Positions 26,431-36,626 are shown, numbered from the stretch's first letter. The stretch: 64,000 bases of DNA from a bacterium (GCA_905221455.1 CAJNDF010000003.1:124001-188000), one strand, 5' to 3'. The notes: a model not told the origin generated them from the sequence alone. Program-made: numbers and translations.

Positions 26431-27103
26431 TGAGTTTGATTGGGAAGGAATCCAAGTCAAGGTCAGTCTTCCTTCGACCTATGATTCCAATCAAACCTAT
26501 CCAGCGATTCTCTTGAATGATGGAAACTTGGATTTCCTATCATCCCTGTCCGATTCTGTGATTTTAGTGGGCTTGACCTCTAAAAATCGCCTAGACGACT
26601 ACACTCCTTGGAAGGCAGCTGCTCTGAGAGATGGGGCTCCAGATTTTGGCGGTCAGGCAAATGCCTATCATGATCATTTGTTTGGAGATCTTTTAGACAA
26701 GTTGCAGTCGCTTTATCGCCTGGACGAAACTCGCCTTGCTTATGGAGGTTATTCACTAGGTGGTTTGGCGGCAGTCTACAGTCTTTTCGGCTTTGACAAG
26801 GTTTCCTGTGTCTTTTCGATCTGCGGTTCCTTTTGGTATCCTGATTTTGTGACTTACTGCAAGGAAGAAAATGTGAAAAATTTGGACTGTTTGCTGTATT
26901 TACAGAATGGTCAAACAGAAGGAGCACACCATACTAATCGCTTGGCTCAAGCACCAGCCTATGCTGAGCAGATCCATACCAGTCTTCAGAAATGCTATCC
27001 GAACGGCCAGTTTGTCTTTGATCCTTATGGACACCATGAACAAGTGGATGAGCGATTTCTAGCCTTTTCCAGCTGGTTGGCCCAAAAATGGAAAATCAAA
27101 TAA
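26411..27103 (+). CDS. Putative siderophore esterase (alpha/beta hydrolase)
   Basis: 230 residues, PF00756-like esterase fold. The nucleophile elbow is GYSLGG, with a likely acid in the following strands and a His in YGHHEQVDERF. No signal peptide, so it should act in the cytosol. It overlaps the binding-protein gene by 20 bp, hence is translationally coupled. Fes/IroE-type enzymes cleave ester-linked siderophores to release iron; context suggests that job. The frame extends 7 codons upstream (26390) but the overlap would grow; neither start has a strong Shine-Dalgarno. Confidence 0.8.
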   Translation: MTLSINNEFDWEGIQVKVSLPSTYDSNQTYPAILLNDGNLDFLSSLSDSVILVGLTSKNRLDDYTPWKAAALRDGAPDFGGQANAYHDHLFGDLLDKLQSLYRLDETRLAYGGYSLGGLAAVYSLFGFDKVSCVFSICGSFWYPDFVTYCKEENVKNLDCLLYLQNGQTEGAHHTNRLAQAPAYAEQIHTSLQKCYPNGQFVFDPYGHHEQVDERFLAFSSWLAQKWKIK

Positions 27104-27110
27104 AAGAATT

Positions 27111-27145
27111 ATCCCTTGGCAAAAGCCAAGGGATTGTTGTATTTA
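27111..27145. terminator. Bidirectional terminator after the siderophore operon
   Basis: ATCCCTTGGC, loop AAAA, GCCAAGGGAT, then TGTTGTATTT. It separates convergent operons. Confidence 0.85.
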
Positions 27146-27146
27146 T

Positions 27147-27896
27147 TTAAGCAAGTTTTTCTCTATTTTTATCTGGATTCCAGATGAAGCTTGCGATAAA
27201 GCTAAAGATGATGGTTAGGATAGCGAGGATAATGGCAAGGATGAGGGCAGGTATGCGGATAAGCCACCAGAGTGGGTTTGGTTTTTTATCATTGTGCCAT
27301 TGTTTCGTTTCTTGGTCCAAACGTTGGAATTCTGTTTGGATACGATTGGCGACTGTTTCAATGCCTTCATCATTCATTTTCTTGATATCTGAGATATCTA
27401 TTGGATTTCCAAAGTTCATATCAACACGCTCACGGCTAACCAAGCCCTTCAAGGTCATAGGACCTGTATAGGTAACAGGCATGATACGGACCTTGGCCAT
27501 TTTGGCAATCAGAGCTACGCCACCCTTGACATCGTTTGAGTGACGGCTCCCACTTGGAAACATGATGAGAGAGCGATCACTTTTTTTGAGAACATTGATA
27601 GGATATTTGATGGCAGAAGCGCTGGGATTTTCCCGGTCAATAGGAAAAGCGCCACACATACGAATCCACCAACCAAAGATACGGTTGGTAAAGAGTTCTT
27701 TTTTGGCCATAAAGATGAATTGTTTTGGCTTAGTCGCAAAGGCCATGTAAACAGGATCCCACCAAGTGCGATGAGGCGCAACCAGAATATAATTTTCATC
27801 TTGATTAGGAATTTTATCGGTATTATGATAGTGGGCATTGCCATTGATGGACCATAGGAGCAATACAACCAATCCACGTAAATAAGTATAAAACAT
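27147..27896 (-). CDS. plsC: 1-acyl-sn-glycerol-3-phosphate acyltransferase
   Basis: 249 residues. The acyltransferase block I H(x4)D is HRTWWD; block III appears as MFPSGSRH in place of the usual FPEGTR; a later PVTYTG block is also present. One N-terminal membrane segment anchors it, and two close hydrophobic segments end the protein. It acylates lysophosphatidate to phosphatidate in phospholipid synthesis. The frame opens 15 codons earlier, but ATG at 27896 follows AAGGAG. Ser for Glu in block III is a small oddity. Confidence 0.88.
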   Translation of the reverse strand: MFYTYLRGLVVLLLWSINGNAHYHNTDKIPNQDENYILVAPHRTWWDPVYMAFATKPKQFIFMAKKELFTNRIFGWWIRMCGAFPIDRENPSASAIKYPINVLKKSDRSLIMFPSGSRHSNDVKGGVALIAKMAKVRIMPVTYTGPMTLKGLVSRERVDMNFGNPIDISDIKKMNDEGIETVANRIQTEFQRLDQETKQWHNDKKPNPLWWLIRIPALILAIILAILTIIFSFIASFIWNPDKNREKLA

Positions 27897-28028
27897 GCGA
27901 TCTCCTTCGATTATTTTCTTGTTATTATTATACCTTATCAAAGGAGGGCTGGCAAACTTTTCCCTTGACTAGGTGCATATTTGGGATGAGATTAGAATTC
28001 TTTTAGAAAAAATGATATGATAGAATTT

Positions 28029-30365
28029 ATGGATAAAAATAAGATTATGGGATTAACCCAAAGAGAAGTCAAGGAAAGACAGGCTAAGGGCTTGGTCAAT
28101 GATTTTACTGCATCGGCCAGTACCAGCACTTGGCAAATCGTTAAACGAAATGTCTTTACCCTTTTTAACGCTTTGAACTTTGCCATTGCTTTGGCCCTTG
28201 CCTTTGTGCAGGCTTGGAGCAATCTGGTCTTCTTTGCCGTTATCTGCTTTAACGCTTTTTCTGGTATTGTGACCGAGCTGCGGGCCAAACACATGGTGGA
28301 CAAGCTCAATCTCATGACTAAGGAAAAGGTCAAAACCATTCGTGATGGACAGGAAGTTGCCCTCAATCCTGAAGAATTGGTGCTAGGAGACGTCATTCGT
28401 TTGTCTGCTGGGGAGCAGATTCCCAGTGATGCCTTGGTTCTGGAAGGATTTGCGGAAGTCAATGAAGCCATGTTGACAGGGGAAAGTGATTTGGTGCAAA
28501 AGGAAGTTGATGCCTTGCTTTTGTCAGGAAGCTTCCTAGCCAGTGGGTCAGTTTTGGCTCAAGTCCACCATGTCGGGGCAGACAACTATGCTGCTAAACT
28601 CATGCTGGAAGCCAAGACCGTTAAACCGATCAACTCCCGTATCATGAAATCGTTGGACAGGTTAGCTGGTTTTACTGGGAAGATTATCATTCCCTTTGGT
28701 CTAGCTCTCTTGCTAGAAGCCTTACTTTTAAAAGGCCTGCCTCTTAAGTCATCCGTTGTAAATTCGTCGACAGCCCTTTTGGGGATGTTGCCTAAAGGAA
28801 TCGCCCTTTTGACCATTACTTCGCTCTTGACTGCGGTGATTAAGCTGGGCTTGAAAAAGGTCTTGGTCCAGGAGATGTACTCTGTTGAGACCTTGGCGCG
28901 CGTGGATATGCTCTGTTTGGACAAGACGGGCACCATCACCCAAGGAAAGATGCAGGTGGAGGCGGTTCTTCCTCTGACTCAAGCCTACGGTAACGAGGTT
29001 ATTGCTGGCATCCTGACCAGTTATATGGCCCATAGTGAGGATAAGAATCCAACAGCTCAAGCCATTCGCCAGCGTTTCCAAGGCCAAGTAGCCTATCCTA
29101 TGCTATCGAATCTTCCTTTCTCAAGCGACCGCAAGTGGGGAGCAATGGAATTGGAAGGTCTGGGGACAGTTTTCTTAGGGGCACCTGAGATGTTGCTGGA
29201 CTCTGAAGTCCCAGAAGCCAGAGAGGCCTTGGAGAGAGGGTCGCGTGTCTTGGTCTTAGCCCTCAGTCAGGAGAAATTAGACCATCACAAGCCACAAAAA
29301 CCTTCTGATATTCAGGCTTTAGCTTTGCTGGAAATCTTGGACCCCATTCGAGAAGGAGCAGCAGAGACGCTGGACTATCTCCGTTCACAGGAAGTGGGGC
29401 TCAAGATTATATCTGGGGACAATCCAGTTACGGTGTCCAGTATTGCCCAGAAGGCTGGTTTTGTGGACTATGACAGTTATGTAGATTGCTCCAAAATTAC
29501 GGATGAGGAATTGATTGCTATGGCGGAGGAGACAGCTATTTTCGGACGTGTTTCCCCTCATCAAAAGAAACTCATCATCCAAACGCTGAAAAAAGTGGGG
29601 CATACAACAGCTATGACAGGGGACGGGGTCAATGATATTCTGGCCCTTCGTGAGGCGGATTGTTCCATCGTAATGGCGGAAGGAGATCCTGCGACTCGTC
29701 AGATTGCCAATCTGGTTCTCTTGAACTCTGACTTTAATGATGTTCCTGAGATTCTCTTTGAAGGTCGTCGCGTGGTTAATAACATTGCCCATATCGCCCC
29801 GATTTTCTTGATAAAGACTATCTATTCTTTCTTGCTCGCAGTTATCTGTATTGCCAGTGCTTTATTAGGTCGGTCTGAGTGGATCTTGATTTTCCCTTTC
29901 ATTCCTATTCAAATTACCATGATCGACCAATTCGTGGAAGGTTTCCCACCATTCGTTCTGACTTTTGAGCGAAATATCAAACCTGTTGAGCCAAACTTCC
30001 TCAGAAGATCCATGCTTCGTGCCCTACCAAGCGCTCTCATGGTCGTCTTCAGCGTTCTTTTTGTGAAACTATTTGGAAGTAGCCAAGGTTGGTCTGAGTT
30101 AGAAATCTCAACTCTACTCTATTATCTATTGGGGTCAATTGGTTTCTTATCCGTATTTAGAGCCTGCATGCCATTTACTCTCTGGCGTGTACTCTTGATT
30201 GTCTGGTCAGTAGGTGGCTTCCTAGCTACAGCTCTCTTCCCAAGAATCCAAAAACTGCTTGAAATTTCAACCTTGACTGGACAAACGCTGCCGGTCTATG
30301 GGGCCATGATGTTGGTCTTTACCGTGATTTTCATTCTAACCAGTCGCTATCAAGCCAGAAAATAA
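28029..30365 (+). CDS. Cation-transporting P-type ATPase
   Basis: 778 residues. The P-type landmarks are all present: LTGES, the phosphorylation site DKTGTITQG, and the hinge GDGVNDILALREAD. Two N-terminal, two central and about six C-terminal membrane helices are suggested. It resembles the uncharacterised E1-E2 branch that includes mycobacterial CtpE; the ion (Ca, Mg or another) is not readable. The frame also has an ATG at 28017; neither start has a good Shine-Dalgarno, and I chose MDKNKIMGLTQREV from family memory. Ends at a clear terminator. Confidence 0.88.
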   Translation: MDKNKIMGLTQREVKERQAKGLVNDFTASASTSTWQIVKRNVFTLFNALNFAIALALAFVQAWSNLVFFAVICFNAFSGIVTELRAKHMVDKLNLMTKEKVKTIRDGQEVALNPEELVLGDVIRLSAGEQIPSDALVLEGFAEVNEAMLTGESDLVQKEVDALLLSGSFLASGSVLAQVHHVGADNYAAKLMLEAKTVKPINSRIMKSLDRLAGFTGKIIIPFGLALLLEALLLKGLPLKSSVVNSSTALLGMLPKGIALLTITSLLTAVIKLGLKKVLVQEMYSVETLARVDMLCLDKTGTITQGKMQVEAVLPLTQAYGNEVIAGILTSYMAHSEDKNPTAQAIRQRFQGQVAYPMLSNLPFSSDRKWGAMELEGLGTVFLGAPEMLLDSEVPEAREALERGSRVLVLALSQEKLDHHKPQKPSDIQALALLEILDPIREGAAETLDYLRSQEVGLKIISGDNPVTVSSIAQKAGFVDYDSYVDCSKITDEELIAMAEETAIFGRVSPHQKKLIIQTLKKVGHTTAMTGDGVNDILALREADCSIVMAEGDPATRQIANLVLLNSDFNDVPEILFEGRRVVNNIAHIAPIFLIKTIYSFLLAVICIASALLGRSEWILIFPFIPIQITMIDQFVEGFPPFVLTFERNIKPVEPNFLRRSMLRALPSALMVVFSVLFVKLFGSSQGWSELEISTLLYYLLGSIGFLSVFRACMPFTLWRVLLIVWSVGGFLATALFPRIQKLLEISTLTGQTLPVYGAMMLVFTVIFILTSRYQARK

Positions 30366-30367
30366 AG

Positions 30368-30400
30368 AAAGACTGCAATCTGTGGATTGCGGTCTTTTTA
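30368..30400 (+). terminator. Terminator of the P-type ATPase gene
   Basis: AAAGACTGCAATC, loop TGTG, GATTGCGGTCTTT, then TTTA; 13-bp stem with one G-T pair. Confidence 0.9.
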
Positions 30401-30465
30401 GGTACAAGATTGCTAGCCGAAATATGGTATAATAAGAGGTAATAGAGTTTGGAAAGTGAGAGAAG

Positions 30466-31143
30466 ATGATTTCAAAGAGATTAGAATTAGTGGCTTTCTT
30501 TGTGCCACAGGGGGCTATTTTACTAGATGTGGGAAGTGACCATGCTTATCTGCCTATCGAGTTGGTCGAAAGAGGCCAAATCAAAAGTGCCATTGCAGGT
30601 GAGGTCGTAGAAGGTCCCTACCAGTCCGCGGTTAAAAATGTTGAGGCTCACGGCCTAAAGGAGAAAATCCAAGTCCGTTTAGCCAATGGCTTGGCAGCCT
30701 TTGAAGAAGTCGACCAAGTATCGGTTATCACTATTGCAGGTATGGGTGGGCGTTTGATTGCTACTATATTAGAGGAAGGATTGGACAAGCTGGCTAATGT
30801 AGAGCGTTTGATCCTCCAGCCTAATAATCGTGAAGACGACTTGCGTATCTGGTTGCAAGATAACGATTTTCAGATTGTAGCAGAAAGCATTTTAGAAGAA
30901 GCTGGTAAATTTTATGAAATTCTAGTTGTGGAAGCAGGACAAATGAAGTTATCAGCCAGTGATGTCCGCTTTGGCCCCTTCTTGTCCAAAGAATTTAGCT
31001 CAGTCTTTGTTCAAAAATGGCAAAAAGAAGCTGATAAGTTAGAGTTTGCCCGCAGTCAAATCCCAGAAAAAAATCTGGAGGAACGTCAAGTTCTAGCAGA
31101 TAAAATTCAAGCCATCAAGGAGGTGCTCAATGCTAGCAAGTGA
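30466..31143 (+). CDS. trmK: tRNA (adenine(22)-N1)-methyltransferase TrmK
   Basis: 225 residues. Class I SAM-binding motifs: [15 protein letters not shown], then [14 protein letters not shown], and TIAGMGG. The TrmK-specific [14 protein letters not shown] follows. It methylates A22 of tRNAs. It overlaps the next gene by 14 bp, a pairing with NIF3-like proteins common across Firmicutes. Confidence 0.93.
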   Translation: MISKRLELVAFFVPQGAILLDVGSDHAYLPIELVERGQIKSAIAGEVVEGPYQSAVKNVEAHGLKEKIQVRLANGLAAFEEVDQVSVITIAGMGGRLIATILEEGLDKLANVERLILQPNNREDDLRIWLQDNDFQIVAESILEEAGKFYEILVVEAGQMKLSASDVRFGPFLSKEFSSVFVQKWQKEADKLEFARSQIPEKNLEERQVLADKIQAIKEVLNASK

Positions 31144-31927
31144 AGTGATTAAATGTTATGAAGCCTTTTGCCCTCAAGAATTTTCTATGGAGGGTGATAG
31201 TCGTGGCCTGCAAATTGGTACTCTAAACAAGGATATCCAAAGTGTCATGGTGGCTCTCGATATTCGTGAAGAAACGGTGGCTGAAGCCATTGAAAAAGGT
31301 GTGGATTTGATTATCGTTAAGCACGCGCCGATTTTCCGTCCCATCAAGGATTTGGTAGCTAACCGTCCACAAAATCAGATTTACATTGATCTCATCAAGC
31401 ATGACATCGCAGTTTATGTCAGCCATACCAACATTGACATCGTTGAAAATGGCCTCAATGACTGGTTCTGCCAGATGCTAGGCATTGAGGAGACGACTTA
31501 TCTGCAGGAGACAGGCCCAGAACGTGGAATTGGTCGTATTGGGAATATTCCGACTCAGACCTTTGGGGAATTGGCCCAGCATGTCAAGCAAGTCTTTGGT
31601 CTAGATAGCCTTCGAATGGTGCATTATCGAGAGAGTGACTTGCAGAAGCCGATTTCAAGAGTGGCCATCTGTGGTGGTAGCGGGCAGTCTTTCTATAAGG
31701 ATGCCTTAGCTAAGGGAGCAGATGTCTACATCACTGGTGATATTTACTACCACACAGCTCAGGATATGTTGTCTGATGGCTTACTAGCATTGGACCCAGG
31801 ACACTATATCGAAGTGCTTTTTGTGGAAAAAATCGCAGCACTCCTTACTCAATGGAAGGCAGAGAAGGGCTGGTCTATTGATATCTTACCTAGTCAGGCA
31901 TCGACCAATCCTTTCCACCATATCTAG
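31130..31927 (+). CDS. NIF3-like dinuclear metal centre protein (GCH type 2-like)
   Basis: 265 residues. Metal ligands are visible in VKHAPIF, VSHTNID and [11 protein letters not shown]; the central loop ICGGSGQSF is typical. The ATG follows GGAGGTGCTCA inside the end of trmK, indicating coupling. The family has been annotated as GTP cyclohydrolase 1 type 2, but the real reaction in streptococci is unknown. Confidence 0.9.
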   Translation: MLASEVIKCYEAFCPQEFSMEGDSRGLQIGTLNKDIQSVMVALDIREETVAEAIEKGVDLIIVKHAPIFRPIKDLVANRPQNQIYIDLIKHDIAVYVSHTNIDIVENGLNDWFCQMLGIEETTYLQETGPERGIGRIGNIPTQTFGELAQHVKQVFGLDSLRMVHYRESDLQKPISRVAICGGSGQSFYKDALAKGADVYITGDIYYHTAQDMLSDGLLALDPGHYIEVLFVEKIAALLTQWKAEKGWSIDILPSQASTNPFHHI

Positions 31928-31943
31928 TTAGAAGGTGAAGACA

Positions 31944-33047
31944 ATGAAAAAAGTTGCCATTATCGGAGCAGGAATTGTGGGAGCAACAGCAGCCTACTAT
32001 CTCTCGAAAGAAAGTGACCTAGAGGTGACCATTTTTGACTATGGACAAGGTCAGGCTACCAAGGCAGCGGCGGGCATTATCAGTCCTTGGTTTTCCAAAC
32101 GTCGCAATAAAGCTTGGTACAAGATGGCACGCTTGGGGGCTGACTTTTATGTGGATTTGTTGGCTGATTTAGAGAAGTCAGGGCAAGAAATCGATTTTTA
32201 CCAGCAATCAGGAGTTTTTCTCTTAAAAAAGGACGAATCCAAGCTAGAAGAACTCTATGAACTAGCCCTGCAGCGTAGGGAAGAATCTCCTTTAATAGGT
32301 CAGTTAGCTATTTTGGACCAATCCTCAGCTAATGAATTATTTCCTGGCTTGCAGGGTTTCGACAGCCTCCTCTATGCTTCTGGTGGAGCGAGAGTAGATG
32401 GTCAACTTTTAGTAACTCGTTTGCTAGAAGCTAGTCATGTCAAGCTGGTCAAAGAAAAAGTGACTCTGACACCTTTATCATCAGGTTATCAGATCGGCGA
32501 AGAGGTGTTTGATCAGGTTATTTTAGCGACGGGAGCTTGGTTGGGACACCTGTTAGAGCCTTTAGGATATGAAGTGGATGTTCGTCCCCAAAAAGGCCAA
32601 CTCCGAGATTATCAACTTGCTCAAGACCTGGAATCCTACCCTGTTGTTATGCCAGAAGGGGAGTGGGATTTGATACCTTTTGCGGGTGGGAAATTGTCCC
32701 TAGGTGCTACCCATGAAAATGATATGGGATTTGATTTGACGGTGGATGAAAGCTTGCTCCAGCAAATGGAGGAGGCGGCCTTGCCTCACTATCCAGGTTT
32801 GGCTAAATCGACTTCCAGAACTGAGCGTATGGGCATCCGTGCCTACACCAGTGATTTCTCACCTTTCTTTGGGCAAGTACCCGGCTTAGCAGGTGTTTAT
32901 GCTGCTAGTGGACTAGGTTCATCAGGCCTCACAATTGGTCCTATCATTGGTTACCATTTAGCTCAACTGATCCAAGACAAGGAGTTTACCTTGGACCCAG
33001 TAAACTACCCAATTGAGAACTATGTCAAACGACTAAAAAGCGAATAA
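31944..33047 (+). CDS. FAD-dependent oxidoreductase (D-amino acid/glycine oxidase-like)
   Basis: 367 residues. N-terminal dinucleotide motif IGAGIVGATAA, then GQGQATKAAAGIISPW as in DAO-family enzymes, and a C-terminal ASGLGSSGLTIGP segment that closes the FAD site. The substrate (D-amino acid, glycine or another amine) is unknown. A GTG nine bases upstream could also start the frame, but the ATG at 31944 is well spaced from GAAGGTGA. Probably the last gene of the trmK operon. Confidence 0.87.
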   Translation: MKKVAIIGAGIVGATAAYYLSKESDLEVTIFDYGQGQATKAAAGIISPWFSKRRNKAWYKMARLGADFYVDLLADLEKSGQEIDFYQQSGVFLLKKDESKLEELYELALQRREESPLIGQLAILDQSSANELFPGLQGFDSLLYASGGARVDGQLLVTRLLEASHVKLVKEKVTLTPLSSGYQIGEEVFDQVILATGAWLGHLLEPLGYEVDVRPQKGQLRDYQLAQDLESYPVVMPEGEWDLIPFAGGKLSLGATHENDMGFDLTVDESLLQQMEEAALPHYPGLAKSTSRTERMGIRAYTSDFSPFFGQVPGLAGVYAASGLGSSGLTIGPIIGYHLAQLIQDKEFTLDPVNYPIENYVKRLKSE

Positions 33048-33145
33048 GATTTTACTGAAATTTTAGCTTCCCCTCTAGGATGGCAAATGACATTCCCTAT
33101 CAAAAATGGTAAAATAAGAAAAAATCCGAGAATCGAGGAACAAAG

Positions 33146-34165
33146 ATGCAAGAAAAGATTTTGGTAACAGGTGGAGCTGGTTTTATCGGAACCCACACTG
33201 TTATTGAGTTAATCCAAGCAGGTCATCAGGTTGTTGTGGTGGATAACCTTGTTAATAGTAACCGTAAAAGTTTAGAAGTTGTTGAAAGAATCACAGGAGT
33301 TGAGGTGCCTTTCTATGAGGCAGATATCCGTGACACAGATACCCTCAGAGATATTTTCAAGCAAGAAGAACCAACTGGTGTCATTCACTTTGCTGGTTTG
33401 AAGGCTGTCGGTGAATCCACTCGTATCCCTCTTGCCTATTATGACAACAATATCGCTGGAACTGTCAGCCTTTTGAAGGTCATGGAAGAAAATAACTGTA
33501 AAAACATCATTTTCAGTTCTTCTGCGACAGTTTACGGAGATCCTCACACAGTGCCCATCTTGGAAGATTTCCCACTTTCAGTGACCAACCCATACGGTCG
33601 CACTAAGCTTATGCTTGAGGAAATTTTGACGGATATCTACAAGGCAGACTCAGAATGGAACGTTGTCTTGCTTCGTTACTTTAACCCAATCGGAGCCCAT
33701 GAGAGTGGTGATTTAGGAGAAAATCCAAACGGTATTCCAAACAACCTTTTGCCATATGTGACTCAAGTAGCTGTTGGAAAATTAGAGCAAGTGCAAGTGT
33801 TTGGAGACGATTACGATACGGAAGACGGAACTGGTGTTCGTGACTATATCCACGTTGTCGATTTAGCTAAAGGTCACGTTGCAGCTCTGAAAAAAATTCA
33901 AAAAGGTTCAGGTCTAAACGTCTATAACCTTGGAACTGGTAAAGGTTACTCCGTTCTTGAAATTATCCAAAACATGGAAAAAGCAGTGGGACGTCCGATT
34001 CCTTATCGCATTGTAGACCGTCGCCCAGGTGATATCGCAGCCTGCTATTCAGACCCAGCAAAAGCCAAAGCAGAACTTGGCTGGGAAGCAGAACTAGACA
34101 TCACCCAAATGTGTGAAGACGCATGGCGTTGGCAAAGCAAGCATCCAAATGGATTTGAAGACTAA
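33146..34165 (+). CDS. galE: UDP-glucose 4-epimerase
   Basis: 339 residues, an extended SDR. NAD motif GGAGFIGTHT at residues 8-17; catalytic Ser-Thr (SSSATVYG) and Tyr-x3-Lys (YGRTK); substrate region RYFNPIGAH. It interconverts UDP-glucose and UDP-galactose in the cytosol. A glycosyltransferase gene begins 2 bp after the stop, so the two are likely coupled and may feed one glycan. Confidence 0.95.
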   Translation: MQEKILVTGGAGFIGTHTVIELIQAGHQVVVVDNLVNSNRKSLEVVERITGVEVPFYEADIRDTDTLRDIFKQEEPTGVIHFAGLKAVGESTRIPLAYYDNNIAGTVSLLKVMEENNCKNIIFSSSATVYGDPHTVPILEDFPLSVTNPYGRTKLMLEEILTDIYKADSEWNVVLLRYFNPIGAHESGDLGENPNGIPNNLLPYVTQVAVGKLEQVQVFGDDYDTEDGTGVRDYIHVVDLAKGHVAALKKIQKGSGLNVYNLGTGKGYSVLEIIQNMEKAVGRPIPYRIVDRRPGDIAACYSDPAKAKAELGWEAELDITQMCEDAWRWQSKHPNGFED

Positions 34166-34166
34166 G

Positions 34167-35132
34167 ATGGTGATTTCAATCATTGTCCCCTGTTTAAACG
34201 AAGAGGAAGTACTTCCTCTTTTTTATCAGGCTTTGGAAGATTTAATTCCTGATTTGGGAGCAGAAATCGAGTATGTCTTTGTCGATGATGGATCGAGTGA
34301 TGGGACCTTGGAACTCTTAAAGGTCTATCGGGAACAAAATCCGGCAGTGCATTATCTTTCCTTCTCTCGAAATTTTGGTAAAGAAGCAGCTCTGTATGCA
34401 GGCTTACAATATGCGACAGGAGATCTGGTGGTGGTAATGGATGCAGACCTCCAAGATCCTCCTAGTATGTTACTTGAAATGAAAGCTTTACTAGAACAAA
34501 ATGCAGATTTGGACTGCGTTGGAACACGGAGAACTAGTCGGGAGGGAGAACCCTTCTTTCGCAGTTTCTGTGCTGACATCTTTTACCGCTTCATGCAAAA
34601 AATCAGTCCAGTAGCCCTGCCGTCAGGTGTCCGTGATTTTCGCATGATGAGAAGGTCTGTAGTCGATGCCATTTTAAGTTTGACAGAGTCCAATCGTTTT
34701 TCAAAGGGACTTTTTGCTTGGGTCGGCTTTAAAACCCACTATCTGGACTATCCAAATGTCGAAAGGCAGGCTGGCAAGACCAGTTGGAGTTTTAGGCAAC
34801 TCTTTTTCTACTCCATTGAGGGTATTGTCAATTTTTCAGATTTTCCCTTGATTATAGCTTTTGTGGCTGGTATCCTATCTTGTTTTATTTCTCTACTGAT
34901 GACCTTTTTTGTTGTGGTTCGGACCCTTATTTTGGGCAATCCGACATCAGGGTGGACCTCTCTGATGGCTGTCATTCTCTTTCTTGGAGGCATTCAACTC
35001 TTGACCATTGGGATTCTCGGCAAGTATATTAGTAAGATTTATCTAGAGACTAAAAAAAGACCACTTTATCTTATCAAAGAAAAAAGTGACCTTCCTGATT
35101 TTACAGAAAAAAATAAAGAGAAAAGACTATAA
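34167..35132 (+). CDS. Bactoprenol glucosyltransferase-like GT2 membrane protein
   Basis: 321 residues. GT2 domain with VPCLNEEE at the start, VDDGSSDGT and the metal motif DADLQDPP, and two C-terminal membrane helices (about 230-255 and 268-290). This is the GtrB/DPM1 layout, which moves a sugar from a nucleotide donor to undecaprenyl phosphate. In-frame ATGs further up (34113, 34149) lie inside galE; 34167 gives the family's usual N-terminus. No flippase or acceptor partner gene is adjacent. Confidence 0.88.
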   Translation: MVISIIVPCLNEEEVLPLFYQALEDLIPDLGAEIEYVFVDDGSSDGTLELLKVYREQNPAVHYLSFSRNFGKEAALYAGLQYATGDLVVVMDADLQDPPSMLLEMKALLEQNADLDCVGTRRTSREGEPFFRSFCADIFYRFMQKISPVALPSGVRDFRMMRRSVVDAILSLTESNRFSKGLFAWVGFKTHYLDYPNVERQAGKTSWSFRQLFFYSIEGIVNFSDFPLIIAFVAGILSCFISLLMTFFVVVRTLILGNPTSGWTSLMAVILFLGGIQLLTIGILGKYISKIYLETKKRPLYLIKEKSDLPDFTEKNKEKRL

Positions 35133-35189
35133 TTTTGCATGGAAATATGCTAAACTAGAAGGAGTGGAACGTTCCTGTCGATATTAGAG

Positions 35190-35387
35190 TTATTCTTTAA
35201 TCAAGGCACGTGTCGGACAGTTTTTCACAGCTTCTACGACGTCTTGACTAGGAGAAATTTCTTTTTCTAGTTGGTCGGGATCATCGTAAAAACGCACAAT
35301 TCCATTATCGTGGTAATCAAATAAATCAGAATAAGTTTGGCAAAGCCCACAGGCGATGCATCGTTCAGGTATAAGTGTGATTTTCAT
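35190..35387 (-). CDS. Ferredoxin (single 4Fe-4S cluster)
   Basis: 65 residues. The Cys pattern CIACGLC plus a later NCP supplies four ligands for one [4Fe-4S] cluster. It is an acidic electron carrier of Bacillus Fer type. The frame continues 29 codons upstream to 35474, crossing the start of the divergent gene, so MKITLIPERC is the real start even though its Shine-Dalgarno is poor. The redox partner is unknown. Confidence 0.88.
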   Translation of the reverse strand: MKITLIPERCIACGLCQTYSDLFDYHDNGIVRFYDDPDQLEKEISPSQDVVEAVKNCPTRALIKE

Positions 35388-35432
35388 ATTTATATTGTAA
35401 TAAGAAACGTAAAAAAAAACAAGGAGTAAGGT

Positions 35433-35909
35433 ATGGCAAAAGAACCGTGGCAAGAAGATATTTATGAAAACCAAGAAGAAACAAGATCAGAACGTCGTAA
35501 GAGAACTCAAGGTAGAGATGTAGTAGCCAATCGTGTTTTGACAATCCTAGCTAGTATTTTCTTTGTAATTGTGGTGGTGATGATTATTGTTCTCATCTAT
35601 CTATCATCGGGTGGGAGTAATCGCACAGCAGCCTTGAAAGATTTTCACGATTCAGACGCAAATGTAGTACAGATTTCATCTTCTAGTAGCTCCCAGCCTG
35701 AACAGAGTTCAGAATCAGAATCTTCTTCTGAGCACTCGGAGGAAGCTACAGATCCAGAAGGGACGACAAAAGTCTTGGCTGGAGAAGGAGAAGCAGCTAT
35801 TGCAGCACGCGCTGGGATTTCGATTGCTCAGTTAGAGGCCTTGAATCCTGGGCACATGGCTACAGGGTCTTGGTTTGCTAATCCAGGTGATGTTGTCAAA
35901 ATAAAATAG
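35433..35909 (+). CDS. SAG1386/EF1546-type surface-associated LysM-like protein
   Basis: 158 residues: a charged cytosolic head (1-37), one membrane helix (about 38-60), a Ser/Glu-rich linker, and a C-terminal LysM-like fold ([20 protein letters not shown]... NPGDVVKIK). It is therefore a bitopic protein facing the wall. It is 8 bp ahead of cmk and likely cotranscribed, as in related streptococci. The exact role is unknown. Confidence 0.85.
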   Translation: MAKEPWQEDIYENQEETRSERRKRTQGRDVVANRVLTILASIFFVIVVVMIIVLIYLSSGGSNRTAALKDFHDSDANVVQISSSSSSQPEQSSESESSSEHSEEATDPEGTTKVLAGEGEAAIAARAGISIAQLEALNPGHMATGSWFANPGDVVKIK

Positions 35910-35917
35910 GAGTTGAT

Positions 35918-36589
35918 ATGAAAACCATTCAAATTGCTATTGACGGTCCTGCTTCAAGTGGTAAGAGTACAGTCGCAAAGATTATTGCTAAGGATTTTGG
36001 TTATACCTACCTTGATACAGGAGCCATGTATCGTGCAGCGACCTATATGGCTCTTAAAAACCAGTTAGGAGTAGAAGAAGTCGAAGCACTTCTCGCCTTA
36101 TTGGACCAGCATCCAATCAGTTTTGGACGTTCAGAAACTGGAGAACAGCTTGTCTTTGTCGGAGATGTGGATATTACCCATCCTATTCGTGAAAATGAAG
36201 TGACCAATCATGTTTCTGCAATTGCAGCAATTCCTCAAGTGCGTGAGAAACTAGTTTCTCTCCAGCAAGAGATTGCCCAGCAAGGTGGGATTGTCATGGA
36301 CGGTCGCGATATCGGAACTGTTGTATTGCCACAAGCAGAATTGAAAATTTTCCTAGTAGCCTCTGTTGATGAGAGAGCAGAGCGCCGTTACAAGGAAAAT
36401 ATTGCCAAGGGAATTGAAACAGACCTTGAAACCCTAAAAGAGGAAATTGCTGCGCGTGACTACAAGGATAGCCATCGTGAGACTTCACCTCTCAAACAAG
36501 CAGAGGATGCTGTTTACCTTGATACAACTGGTTTGAACATTCAAGAAGTAGTTGAAAAAATCAAAGCAGAAGCTGAAAAAAGAATGTAA
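35918..36589 (+). CDS. cmk: Cytidylate kinase
   Basis: 223 residues. P-loop GPASSGKST near residue 10, the (d)CMP-binding [10 protein letters not shown], and the later [11 protein letters not shown] and RDYKDSHRE segments with conserved Arg/Asp. It phosphorylates CMP and dCMP in the cytosol. Shine-Dalgarno TAGGAG. Ends before a small terminator. Confidence 0.96.
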   Translation: MKTIQIAIDGPASSGKSTVAKIIAKDFGYTYLDTGAMYRAATYMALKNQLGVEEVEALLALLDQHPISFGRSETGEQLVFVGDVDITHPIRENEVTNHVSAIAAIPQVREKLVSLQQEIAQQGGIVMDGRDIGTVVLPQAELKIFLVASVDERAERRYKENIAKGIETDLETLKEEIAARDYKDSHRETSPLKQAEDAVYLDTTGLNIQEVVEKIKAEAEKRM

Positions 36590-36600
36590 ATGTAGAAAAG

Positions 36601-36626
36601 CCGATAGATTGATATCGGTTTTTTTC
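36601..36626 (+). terminator. Terminator of the cmk operon
   Basis: CCGATA, 6-nt loop, TATCGG, followed by seven T. Confidence 0.75.
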
